The translations under genes were made by a program, and so were the position numbers. From positions 1 through 64,000 of the forward strand of contig NZ_QRJO01000008.1 of assembly GCF_003471585.1 (NCBI RefSeq): 64,000 nucleotides of DNA, read 5' to 3'. Positions 49,673 through 58,395 of the stretch are shown here, one piece after another; the first letter of the stretch is position 1; every line of letters starts with the position of its first letter. This DNA is from Collinsella sp. AM18-10. Its GTDB lineage: Bacteria > Actinomycetota > Coriobacteriia > Coriobacteriales > Coriobacteriaceae. The notes beneath the pieces are model-generated. The model was not told the origin of the DNA. It did no database searches and saw only the letters and a program-made list of their open reading frames with translations.

Positions 49673-51277
49673 CTACATCGTTCCCTTGCTCGCGGCGTAA
49701 TGTTCCGCCTGTTTAAGGGCGTTCTCGTAGGCGCGCTGCTTTGCTTCGTACTCTTGCGCGTAGCGCTCCTGTTCCACTTGGCTGGGAACGGGTACGGTCA
49801 TGCTTCGCAGGTCCTTGGGAGATAGCTGTGCAAGCGAGTCTCCGTGCGAGGAGGCCAAGAGCTTCTGCTGTCCTTCATCGGATGACAGGTAGGCTAAGAA
49901 GAACCGTGCTAGTAGTTCATCTTTAAAGGATGCGCAGAAGACGACATCGCAAGGGACAATGAGCTTAGGGCATAACTGGGGTTTCTGGGGTGCCGGTTCG
50001 CGCTTCATGCTTCCCGGCACTACGAGGGCCAGCTTAAATGGCGGTCCGAAGCGTGAGATCATTATGCAGGTTTCATACTCGCCCAGCGGTTTGAGACGAT
50101 AGAAATAACCTGGATCCGTATCGCCCATATCGTAAATATCCGTATCGGATACGCGCTCGGGTAGATCTTCGAAACCGATGGTCGTTCCATCGACTAAGTG
50201 TTTAAGCGATAAGTAGTAGCAGTCGATTCGTCGGTCCGTTCTGCCAAGACCCATCTGTGGCACCTTTAAAAGGGTGCTACGCGGAATGCCGCGGCGTATG
50301 TCCGCTACGGTGCCAAAGCGAACGAAGGACTCCTCTGCAAAAGAGGTGCTTTTAGCTTTCGGAAGTAAAGGCCAGATTTTTTCAGCACCCCGATCGCCGA
50401 GATGCCAATGCGTTGCATCGGTTGTTTCGGCATAAGCATGGCTAATCGAGTCTTGGATCTGATGCATGAGCTCACTTGTCATGGGCTTGTCATCAAATGA
50501 CCGCCCATCAAAGAGGAAATATGACTCGTTGGGTTTGCGGTCGCCTAGAAATAGTAGGGCATAGCCATCGCTATTGGCTGCGATCGTATTGGGAAGCAAC
50601 ACTATCGCTGTCAATAGTCCAAGCTGGCAGAGCAGACGGCGCCCGTCTGCGGCGCGTGCCAGGTTGAGCAGTCGGTTGGAGACTTGTACGACCGCAATGG
50701 AATTCGGACGTTCACATGCAAGGGAAGCTGCGAGAAAAACGTAATACCATTCGCTGACCGAAAGCGGGCTTGGTACATCGACAAGTGTTTGCAGTTGATG
50801 GGCCCTCGACGTAAGGAAATCCTGAACATGCTCATTTGCAATTTCGAGCGAGGGCTCAAATTGAGTGAGGGGGATTTGCTCGGGGGGTCTGCAGTAGATG
50901 AGCACGGACTCATCGGTACGGGGCATGGCGCCCGATTCTGGCGTTGAGGCAAAGACATCGGCTTTGGTAAACGAAAAAGACGGGTCAGCGGATGTGTCGC
51001 GAGTTCCAAATTCGATGTTTTCGGGGTCCTTAAGGTCGATGCCCCAAATAGACCATGCGGATCCATCTGCATAGTCCTGGGCAAACTCAAAATCTCGGCA
51101 GCACAACTCGATAAGCGTATGAACTCTTAGCGTTGGCTGGAGTTTTGAGACCATAAAGGAAACCAGGTTTGCAAGAAATGCGCTGCTATGAGGCTCTGGC
51201 TCCTGATTGTAGGCATGGTAAAGGCCTAGCTGGGCTTGTTCTGCGCGAGACAGAAGCACGATTGCCTCCTCGGACAT
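49673..51277 (-). CDS. Degenerate HsdM-HsdS-like fusion protein (2)
   Basis: A 534-residue protein of the same plan as that at 32270-33706. The methyltransferase-like part keeps the outline: IELCCRDFEFAQ at motif I, IWGIDL at motif II, and LACERPNSIAVVQVSNRLLN after motif IV. The motif IV NPP(F/Y) is replaced by YCRPPEQ and motif I lacks Gly-x-Gly. Residues ~320-534 resemble an HsdS target-recognition domain (VADIRRGIPRSTLL, LIVPCDVVF) with a coiled-coil end (VEQERYAQEYEAKQRAYENALKQ). Methylation is unlikely; DNA recognition is plausible. It is divergent from the 51.5-60.6 kb array. Confidence 0.65.
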   Translation of the reverse strand: MSEEAIVLLSRAEQAQLGLYHAYNQEPEPHSSAFLANLVSFMVSKLQPTLRVHTLIELCCRDFEFAQDYADGSAWSIWGIDLKDPENIEFGTRDTSADPSFSFTKADVFASTPESGAMPRTDESVLIYCRPPEQIPLTQFEPSLEIANEHVQDFLTSRAHQLQTLVDVPSPLSVSEWYYVFLAASLACERPNSIAVVQVSNRLLNLARAADGRRLLCQLGLLTAIVLLPNTIAANSDGYALLFLGDRKPNESYFLFDGRSFDDKPMTSELMHQIQDSISHAYAETTDATHWHLGDRGAEKIWPLLPKAKSTSFAEESFVRFGTVADIRRGIPRSTLLKVPQMGLGRTDRRIDCYYLSLKHLVDGTTIGFEDLPERVSDTDIYDMGDTDPGYFYRLKPLGEYETCIMISRFGPPFKLALVVPGSMKREPAPQKPQLCPKLIVPCDVVFCASFKDELLARFFLAYLSSDEGQQKLLASSHGDSLAQLSPKDLRSMTVPVPSQVEQERYAQEYEAKQRAYENALKQAEHYAASKGTM

Positions 51278-51409
51278 ACGTTGTGCGATATGGAGTGCGC
51301 CGTTGTTGGCAATGGCACGATGCGGTCAATTCATATTATCAGCCTAATTCCGATTAATTTGAAATTGAGTGTTTATAGCTTAATCCGCGAGGGTATCAAC
51401 TGCGATAAG

Positions 51410-51433
51410 TTTTTAGAAATAAAATTCTAAAAA
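51410..51433. promoter_or_regulatory. AT-rich perfect inverted repeat in a divergent promoter region
   Basis: TTTTTAGAA and TTCTAAAAA with a six-base spacer lie in the 204-bp AT-rich gap between the leftward HsdM-HsdS-like gene and the rightward membrane protein gene. It is well placed to be an operator, or a small terminator-like hairpin in the leader. Confidence 0.45.
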
Positions 51434-51481
51434 TGGTCTGGCCTTCGGACCAATATTGCGACAGCAACGAAAGGACAGCTA

Positions 51482-52219
51482 ATGAACGGATACGACATGT
51501 ACAGGATCGAGCCAGACATCCCCAAGAAGCCAACTGTGATGAATATTGTCGGCATGATTCTGCAAACCCTATTTGCGGTTGTGCTGTACGTTGTCGCCGT
51601 CGACATGATGTGCTTGCTGACGACGTGGCTCGGCGGCTTTATGTTCGAGATCGGCGAGGGCAACACGGTGATTCCGCTCCACTCATGGCGTCTGGTGGCG
51701 TTTAGGGTGTACTGGGTTGTACTGGGCGTGGGCGTCGTTGCAGCGCTTGCCCGCAAATGGATCGTGCTGTTAACGGGAGCGCGTGAATCCGACATGTGCG
51801 AGCTGCTCGGTGCAATTGAGGATGCGGGCGCATTCGCGTCCGTCGTGTGCGCGATCGTCTGTTTGCTGGGCTATGCCGCCGCATTTGATTGGTGGGCCGG
51901 CGTTACCGGAAAGATGGCTTCGGATTCCCGCGCCAATGATTACCTGCTTTGGGCTGTTGTCTTAACCATTGGAACGATTGTTGAGTGGCGAATTGTCGAG
52001 GGAGTCTTCAAGGCTTTATTCCCTCATGAGTGCCTGTTTCACGGGCTTCGCTTTGCGTCCGCCTGCGTGGTTACTCCTCTGCTTGCGCTTGTGCCCACCG
52101 CACTGACCATCGTCGTGTGCGCGGTGGTGGTAGGCCTATTTGCCGGGATTCTGTTTGCATCGCTTGCGATCCCCGTAGTTTTCGCGTTCCTCGCCATCGC
52201 CATTGCAGCCAGCCATTAA
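51482..52219 (+). CDS. Polytopic membrane protein, unknown (2)
   Basis: A 245-residue protein with about six membrane helices (~22-46, ~68-90, ~112-132, ~150-170, ~185-205, ~212-243). The C-terminal two helices resemble those of the protein at 47988-48812. AAAGGAC precedes the start. It opens a run of six rightward genes ending at 60640 and could be the membrane or effector part of that set. Confidence 0.65.
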   Translation: MNGYDMYRIEPDIPKKPTVMNIVGMILQTLFAVVLYVVAVDMMCLLTTWLGGFMFEIGEGNTVIPLHSWRLVAFRVYWVVLGVGVVAALARKWIVLLTGARESDMCELLGAIEDAGAFASVVCAIVCLLGYAAAFDWWAGVTGKMASDSRANDYLLWAVVLTIGTIVEWRIVEGVFKALFPHECLFHGLRFASACVVTPLLALVPTALTIVVCAVVVGLFAGILFASLAIPVVFAFLAIAIAASH

Positions 52220-52261
52220 TGAATCACGCGCGCCGAGGCTCGCATAAAGAAAGGAACGGCC

Positions 52262-52468
52262 ATGTCGCTAATCTCTAGCGCTCAAAAGGTTCTGTTGCTC
52301 GCCGTACTTACCGCTCTTGTGGCTGGTGCCCTGATGTACGAAGTCCTGCATCCCACCCTGTTCCCGCTGCTCAAGCAGGGTATTTTACAGCTGCTCTACC
52401 ACATTCCAGTCTTTACGCAGCCGGGCAACGTGATCTATTTGGAGTCGGTGACCTCGCTGGCGCTGTAG
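52262..52468 (+). CDS. Small single-pass membrane protein
   Basis: A 68-residue protein with one clear membrane helix (VLLLAVLTALVAGALMY, ~10-27) and a second weakly hydrophobic stretch. AAAGGAACGGCC precedes the ATG. It lies between the polytopic membrane protein and the ClpX-like gene and is probably co-transcribed. No family recognised. Confidence 0.6.
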   Translation: MSLISSAQKVLLLAVLTALVAGALMYEVLHPTLFPLLKQGILQLLYHIPVFTQPGNVIYLESVTSLAL

Positions 52469-52529
52469 GAGTTTAAGGGCTTGGGCCCACGTCATAGGTA
52501 AGAAAGCAAGTTTTGAAAGGAAAACACCC

Positions 52530-54299
52530 ATGACTCAGAAGCAGTATCGAAGCGTCGATCGCTACCAGGACCTGCTCAATCGAATTGCGCCTACGCGCCT
52601 GGTGGAGCAGACGCGCCAGAGCGTTATTGGCCACGAGGGAAGCTTGGAGGCCTTTGTGACGGCGCTGAGCTTTGAGGTCAACCGCTGCGTGATGTTGGCA
52701 CGCGGCGCCGATCCGCGCGAAGTCCTTTCGCCCGCTGCCATTTTGGTGATGGGTTCTACCGGTACGGGAAAGACCCACACCATCAAAGCCGTGGCGGATG
52801 CCGCGGGGCTCAAGCTGTTCGTGTTCGATGTCTCCACCATGACGGGAGAGGGCTGGCGCGGTGCCAGCATGAGCAACTGCCTGTCGCAGGTCGCGGACTA
52901 TCAGGCTGCGAATCCCGGCGATATCTGCCTGGTGCTCTTTGACGAGTTTGACAAGGCGGTTCGTGCCGAGCCCGATGGGAGCGACGTTGCGTCCAGCTTT
53001 AGTCCGTCACAGTCGTTCCTTAAGCTCTTGGAAGGCGGGGAGATGCCGTTTGAATGCGAGAGCCAGAAGGGCACGGCGATGAAATCGCTCAATCTTGATC
53101 AGGTTGTCTGCATTTTGGGCGGCGCCTTTATGGGCTTGGATGCTCTGGTGCGCAAGCGCCTGGCCGGCAAGGCCGGTACCATGGTCGGTTTTGGATCTTC
53201 GTATGCCGCCGTGCGCACCGCCGCAAAATCGGCAAACGAGCTGCGAGACAGTGCGACCATCGAGGATGTTGAGACTTGGGGCATTATGTCCGAGCTGTGC
53301 GGGCGCATTGGCTCGGTGATTAACTTTAACGCCTTGAGCGTGGACGACCTGGTCCAGATTGCGTATGAACAGTACCTGCCCAAGTACAACAACATGATGG
53401 GAAATGGCGCCAAGATGGAACTGACGGCAGATGCTGCTCGCCTTGCGGCGAAGCGCGCGGTTAAGGAAGGTGCCGGCGCGCGCGGTATGCTCCGTCAGCT
53501 GCGTCCCCTTATGATGTACGCCTGGAGGGACATGCGGGAAGATACCTATATTTCCCGTGCGACCTTGGTCGTGAGCGACGGGGAACTTGCGGTTGCGTAC
53601 GAGCGCTCTCATGAGCCGCGGGGCTTTTTGCAGGAAGAGATGGGGGAGAATTCGCCCTTTCTGAACGGGAGGGAGATTGAAGCCCTGACGCTGGTGAACA
53701 ACTGGATGGAGCATGAGGACGAGGACGAGCATAAGCCGTATCAGCCTGAGTTTGCTTGGCTGGTGGATTTGGTGGACGGCTCGGCGCTCGACAAGATCGT
53801 GCAGGGCGGCAAGGCATTCGATCTTGCTGGGGTGTTGTTGCGCGGCGTTCCGTTTGATGGGCCGGAGCGCATTGCCGCCCACGAGCTGCTTAAGGCGTGC
53901 GCCTGCTACAACGACGTGCTCTATGCCGATCAGGACAAGTATCGCAACCTTGCTCAGGTGCTTACGCTCACCAAATTGGTGTACAAAAATTCGCCCGATT
54001 GCTTGCTGAGCCCGCTCGATGTGGTTATGAACGGCACGACTACGGGCAACGGTTTTCAGGGTCTTGGCGAGTGGGTCGATGCCATGAGCAGGTCCGAAAA
54101 GCCTTCGTTGGAAAAGTGGCAGTATCTGGCGGCCGGGGAGGCCCTGCGGATTTACGACCACTTTAGCAAGCGCCCCGACCAGGTTAAGGAGCTTGCCGCC
54201 GAGGTGTCCCTGATGCGTGTTGCCCTTGCAGTGATGGACGTTGAGGAGCGTGAGGCATTGGAGTGCGATCTTGAGAAGCTGCTCGCTTCGTGCGAGTAA
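52530..54299 (+). CDS. ClpX-like AAA+ ATPase with a long C-terminal extension
   Basis: A 589-residue protein. Residues ~1-340 are a ClpX/HslU-type AAA+ domain: VIGHEGSLEAF at the start, Walker A VMGSTGTGKTHTIKA (~74), Walker B LVLFDEFDK (~134), then LLEGGEMPFE and a sensor-2 Arg in GAGARGMLRQLRPLM. There is no N-terminal zinc-binding domain, and I do not see the IGF/LGF loop ClpX uses to dock on ClpP. Residues ~340-589 are of unknown fold. It could unfold proteins for the ClpP-like protease at 36552, or remodel complexes for the helicase encoded next. Confidence 0.8.
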   Translation: MTQKQYRSVDRYQDLLNRIAPTRLVEQTRQSVIGHEGSLEAFVTALSFEVNRCVMLARGADPREVLSPAAILVMGSTGTGKTHTIKAVADAAGLKLFVFDVSTMTGEGWRGASMSNCLSQVADYQAANPGDICLVLFDEFDKAVRAEPDGSDVASSFSPSQSFLKLLEGGEMPFECESQKGTAMKSLNLDQVVCILGGAFMGLDALVRKRLAGKAGTMVGFGSSYAAVRTAAKSANELRDSATIEDVETWGIMSELCGRIGSVINFNALSVDDLVQIAYEQYLPKYNNMMGNGAKMELTADAARLAAKRAVKEGAGARGMLRQLRPLMMYAWRDMREDTYISRATLVVSDGELAVAYERSHEPRGFLQEEMGENSPFLNGREIEALTLVNNWMEHEDEDEHKPYQPEFAWLVDLVDGSALDKIVQGGKAFDLAGVLLRGVPFDGPERIAAHELLKACACYNDVLYADQDKYRNLAQVLTLTKLVYKNSPDCLLSPLDVVMNGTTTGNGFQGLGEWVDAMSRSEKPSLEKWQYLAAGEALRIYDHFSKRPDQVKELAAEVSLMRVALAVMDVEEREALECDLEKLLASCE

Positions 54300-54431
54300 T
54301 CGCCGGCTGTTCCTCTTTCCTTTCTCTTCTTTTCTCAAGCGGCATAGACGCCGTCTCAACCGCCCTGCGTGAGTTTTTGTCCGCATGGGATGGTATTCAA
54401 CACATGCAACAACTAAATCGGAGGTTTGACC

Positions 54432-57400
54432 ATGGCTACGTGGGAACTGAACTGTCAATCGAGCCCGTCGTCTGCGGGCGACAAGGAGCTTGCCCCCTAT
54501 CTCGCACGCCAAAAGGTGATGCGCGAGTTTTTTGAGCGTGCGCTGTTTGCCCCCAAGGACCAGGACGGCGCCAAGAATCAGGGCGACAACGGCCTGTATT
54601 TTTTGGGCGCCACGACGGGCTCGGGTAAAAACTACACGGCCGAGCAGGTCACGGCAGACCTGATTGCCGGTGGCTGGGATGAGTCGGGCTGCTTTAACAA
54701 ATGTCCTGGTCGCCGTACCTTGGTGTTTGTGGTGCCGGGCAAGGACAACCGCGACAACTATGTTGCAAGCGTGCGCGAATTGCTGGTTGAGCAGGGCATG
54801 AGTTGTGGTGAAGCGGCACACATGGTGTTCGATCTTCCGCGTGCTGGAGAGAACATCACAAACTGGATTGATACCGCGTTTGACAAGGGCAGCATGAGGC
54901 CGCGTGATATTCCTTGTCCCTTTGGAGCGAAGGACGAGGCTGTTGTTCGCGACATTACGCACGCCTGGAACAGCGCGATGGAAATCGCTGATGATCTTTT
55001 GGGCATTTTGGACAAGAAGGATCGCTTGGGAAGTGTTGTCGACCGCCTGACTCCAGGGCTGTGGGATAAGCTGGCGTTGGCAGACGCGAGCTTGCGTCGA
55101 GCGGTGAGCCGTGGACGCCAGAGCATCACGCGTGGCTTTGAGGAGATTCCCCGGATTTGGCCCTCGGCATTGCTTAACGATAAGCGCACGCCGCATGTAA
55201 TTGCATGCACGCCGCAAAAGCTCGTCAATAGAATCGATACGGTGACAGGAGCGGGCGTCGTGTTCTTTAACGCAACGGTTGCCGACGAATGCCTGTTTAT
55301 CTTTGACGAGATCGACCATGCGAAGGCCGATATGCTGTCGATGCTGGCAACGGGGCATATGAAATTTCAGCCCGACGAGATGCTGCGTATTCTTGACCGT
55401 CATTTTAATGGTGGCGTGGTGGATCCTCTGCTGTTGGGAAATCGAGACCAGTGGATGGCGGTCTATACGCATGCCTCGACCTCGGGCGAGCACGAGGGGT
55501 CAAACGCGGCAACGGGCAAGGTTTCGCGCACAAGTGTGGAGACGGCTGCCGAAGAGATTGCCAAGAACGCCCAGCGTATGCAAAAGATGATCGCTGCGTG
55601 TATTCAGGATATGGAGCTGCAGCAGCCTTTTGCCTTGTCTGACAAGGCGAAAGACGAGCAGCTTGCCGGACGTCACCTGTTTGGCAGCGACGATATTTCG
55701 GTGGGCGATGGCCTGTCGAATCCCTTGCGTTATGAGTTCGATACTCGCCGCAACCGCAACATGATTACGTCTTGCGGGACGGACGAGCAGCAGACCGTCA
55801 ACAAGGCGGTGCGCCGTGCGCGCGGCCTTGTCAGGATGGTGGTGGGCCATCTTGCCCGTTGCGCCACGCTTATGGACAAGCTGTACTACGGCAGCATTTC
55901 GTACAAGGACGATCTTTCGCGCAAGAATATCATCGATGCCATGGGCATTAGGAACGACCAGACCAACGAGAAATACTTCTGGAATTCGCTGATGCTGGCA
56001 CTGTTCTTTAAGGACCGCAAGAACGACGAGATCGATGCCGTTGACGACTCGATGTATGCGCGTGGTGTTGACTACCTGGTGATGGAAACCACCATCGACC
56101 ATATGTTTACCACGTACCTGACTAATCACGGCATTGAGCGCATGCCCGAGGCGTATCTGGCCTCCATTGCCGCCAAGGCTCCCTGCGTGTGCATGAGCGC
56201 TACCTGGAATGCGCCGACCATTAAGAACTTTGATCTGGATTACCTGGACGAAGTGCACGGCGTGGTTCGTAAAGATGCTTGGATTGGCGAGCTCAACCAG
56301 GAGATCGTGCGGCAGACCAAGCTGTTCAACAAGCAGGCGGCAACGGTGTACGACGTCGACGTTGTTTGGGTTGACGAGTCCAAGAAGCTTGCCGGCATGG
56401 CGGCCGTGGCCGGCGGCGCCTATGGCGGCGGTATCGTGTCGCCCGACGAGGTGTACGAGCATGCGATGGAATTCTTTGACCAGATTGGCGTGAGCGAAGG
56501 GCTTGCGGCGTGCCTGCGCCGAAAGATTGCCGACAGGGTGACCACGAGCGATGCCGAAAGCATCGAGTTTGAGCTCAAGCGTCTGAGCAAGACGCTCGTT
56601 GCCGTGAGCGCCTGGGCGCGTGGCGTGGCGCGCAGTGAGCAGCAGGCGGGAGCCATCTTTACGACACGACACATGGGAAACCATGGCGACTTTAATAGTT
56701 TGGCGCTGGATCTTGCCCGAGAAATCGTTGCCGAACTGGTGATTAGGAACGTTAAGCACCCCGAGGCGTCGTACGAGAAGTCGCTCGAGGAAGCCAAGGA
56801 TATGGTGCCGTGCTTTAACGCCTCCGGCTGGGAGGAGGGCTGGCGTGACGCTCAGGGGCGTCTGAAGGACGGCAAGCCGACCCTGATGTTTATCAATCTT
56901 GCTGCTGGCGGCTTTTCCAAAAACCTCAAATACGAGGTGCCGGAGAGCCTGCGCGACACGGTGCGCCAGGTGGACTGCGGCTTCGATAACGCTGAGCGAC
57001 ATCCCAAGATGGATCTCGATTTTTTGTACGTGGAGTCGCCCACGAGCCGCTTGACCTGGGGAGTCGATATGAGCTCAAAGAAGTTTGACCAGCAGGCGCT
57101 GCTTGGCGTGGTCGAACAGGAGGAGCTCGTGACGCGCGGTGAGATCCCGTTTATTCAGAAGCGCCATCGCGTGCGCACGGTACTGGCGGGCGTTGGCGGA
57201 AAACTGCCGGTGCGCGACACCCTCTCTTATCAGGTCGAAGGAGCCCGCATTGTGGCGCAGGCCGTGGGTCGCTTGATGCGCACGAGCGTAAAGATGCCGC
57301 ACGTACGGGTGATGCTCGATCGCGAAATCGTCGGCGATTGCGATTTTTCGTTCCTGCATGATTTGCCGATGGGCTACGAGCTGGAGCAGGTGGTTGGTGC

Positions 57401-58382
57401 CTGTGCGGCCGTCAACAATCACATGGCGGACAAGAAGCAACACGCTGCTAGCAAGCAACAGAACCTTGCTGCCTTTAGGAACAATCTGGCGAAGGAGAAG
57501 CACGAGAGGCTGGCGTGGAGGGTTACCTCGCTCGATGCGCGCGAGGAAGATCTGGCCGCCTTTGACGACGAGCGCGACTTTTATCTGCATCATTTTTGCC
57601 TGCCGTGGGAGGACCTTGCGAGCTATCCTGCGCGCAAAAGCACTGCGCTACACATGCCGTTCCCCGCGAGTGGCTATGCGTACGCGGAGGGCGGAGCGTG
57701 CAAGGTGCCGCATTTTGGGTTCCCCAGCTACGACGGTGAGCCTGTCGAGCAGATTGCCGCCCGTCTGGAGGAGTGCTGCTGCTATAACGAGGGCTTTAAG
57801 GGCGCGAAGGTTCGCCAGGTAAGCCAGACGGCGGCCCGTGTGCCCGAGCTGTTGTCGATTCGGGAGGTGCGCGAGCGTTGGTCGCGCGACGGGGTGCCCG
57901 CGATGCTGCAACCGGCGGCGACGGCGCACATGACGCCCTATATGTTCCAGGCGGTGTATCTGGGAGAACTGGGAGAGTCTGCCGGTAGGGCCATCTTCGA
58001 GGCGTATTACGATGGCCGGTATTTGCTTGCGCGTGGTGACGCTGCCCATGCCGAGACGGGCGGCGATTTTGAGGTGCTCGATGCCGCCGGCAACAAGACC
58101 GGGGTGTGGATCGACTTTAAGCACTATCGCATCGGCGCCTACGAGGCCTACAGGCGCAGCGGCGGCGAGACTACGGATGCCGAGCGCTTTAAGGCAAAGG
58201 CTCAAAAAGTTGGGGCGAAGCGCCTGTTGATCGTCAATGTTTTGGCCGATGAAGCGGCGCTGGAGCTCCGTCAAAAGCCGATCGATGGCGAGGGGATGGT
58301 GTTCTCCTTCCCCTATATGGCAGCTGATGGAGCAATCAGTTTGGAGATGATGGAGGCGATCGGTCGTGTAATCGAAGCATAG
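54432..58382 (+). CDS. SF2 helicase fused to a C-terminal PD-(D/E)XK-like nuclease
   Basis: A 1316-residue protein. The motor has motif I FLGATTGSGKNYTAEQ (~60), Ia LVFVVPGKDNRDNY, II LFIFDEIDHAK (~290), III CVCMSATWN (~586) and VI AQAVGRLMRTS (~942). A ~300-residue insert separates II and III. Near the C-terminus GGDFEVLDAAGNKTGVWIDFKHY (split Asp ... Asp-Phe-Lys, ~1211-1230) and AKRLLIVNVL look like a PD-(D/E)XK nuclease. Oddity: Walker A ends GKN rather than GKT/S. GGAGG lies seven bases before the ATG. A type-III-like or PIWI-RE-associated helicase is the nearest idea. Confidence 0.75.
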   Translation: MATWELNCQSSPSSAGDKELAPYLARQKVMREFFERALFAPKDQDGAKNQGDNGLYFLGATTGSGKNYTAEQVTADLIAGGWDESGCFNKCPGRRTLVFVVPGKDNRDNYVASVRELLVEQGMSCGEAAHMVFDLPRAGENITNWIDTAFDKGSMRPRDIPCPFGAKDEAVVRDITHAWNSAMEIADDLLGILDKKDRLGSVVDRLTPGLWDKLALADASLRRAVSRGRQSITRGFEEIPRIWPSALLNDKRTPHVIACTPQKLVNRIDTVTGAGVVFFNATVADECLFIFDEIDHAKADMLSMLATGHMKFQPDEMLRILDRHFNGGVVDPLLLGNRDQWMAVYTHASTSGEHEGSNAATGKVSRTSVETAAEEIAKNAQRMQKMIAACIQDMELQQPFALSDKAKDEQLAGRHLFGSDDISVGDGLSNPLRYEFDTRRNRNMITSCGTDEQQTVNKAVRRARGLVRMVVGHLARCATLMDKLYYGSISYKDDLSRKNIIDAMGIRNDQTNEKYFWNSLMLALFFKDRKNDEIDAVDDSMYARGVDYLVMETTIDHMFTTYLTNHGIERMPEAYLASIAAKAPCVCMSATWNAPTIKNFDLDYLDEVHGVVRKDAWIGELNQEIVRQTKLFNKQAATVYDVDVVWVDESKKLAGMAAVAGGAYGGGIVSPDEVYEHAMEFFDQIGVSEGLAACLRRKIADRVTTSDAESIEFELKRLSKTLVAVSAWARGVARSEQQAGAIFTTRHMGNHGDFNSLALDLAREIVAELVIRNVKHPEASYEKSLEEAKDMVPCFNASGWEEGWRDAQGRLKDGKPTLMFINLAAGGFSKNLKYEVPESLRDTVRQVDCGFDNAERHPKMDLDFLYVESPTSRLTWGVDMSSKKFDQQALLGVVEQEELVTRGEIPFIQKRHRVRTVLAGVGGKLPVRDTLSYQVEGARIVAQAVGRLMRTSVKMPHVRVMLDREIVGDCDFSFLHDLPMGYELEQVVGACAAVNNHMADKKQHAASKQQNLAAFRNNLAKEKHERLAWRVTSLDAREEDLAAFDDERDFYLHHFCLPWEDLASYPARKSTALHMPFPASGYAYAEGGACKVPHFGFPSYDGEPVEQIAARLEECCCYNEGFKGAKVRQVSQTAARVPELLSIREVRERWSRDGVPAMLQPAATAHMTPYMFQAVYLGELGESAGRAIFEAYYDGRYLLARGDAAHAETGGDFEVLDAAGNKTGVWIDFKHYRIGAYEAYRRSGGETTDAERFKAKAQKVGAKRLLIVNVLADEAALELRQKPIDGEGMVFSFPYMAADGAISLEMMEAIGRVIEA

Positions 58383-58395
58383 CCAGCCGTGTGGC

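Noticed and set aside
53007..55493. An 828-codon open frame on the minus strand
   Set aside because: Antisense to the ClpX-like and helicase genes, with His/Arg/Leu-rich composition typical of GC-rich shadow frames. No motif and no ribosome site.
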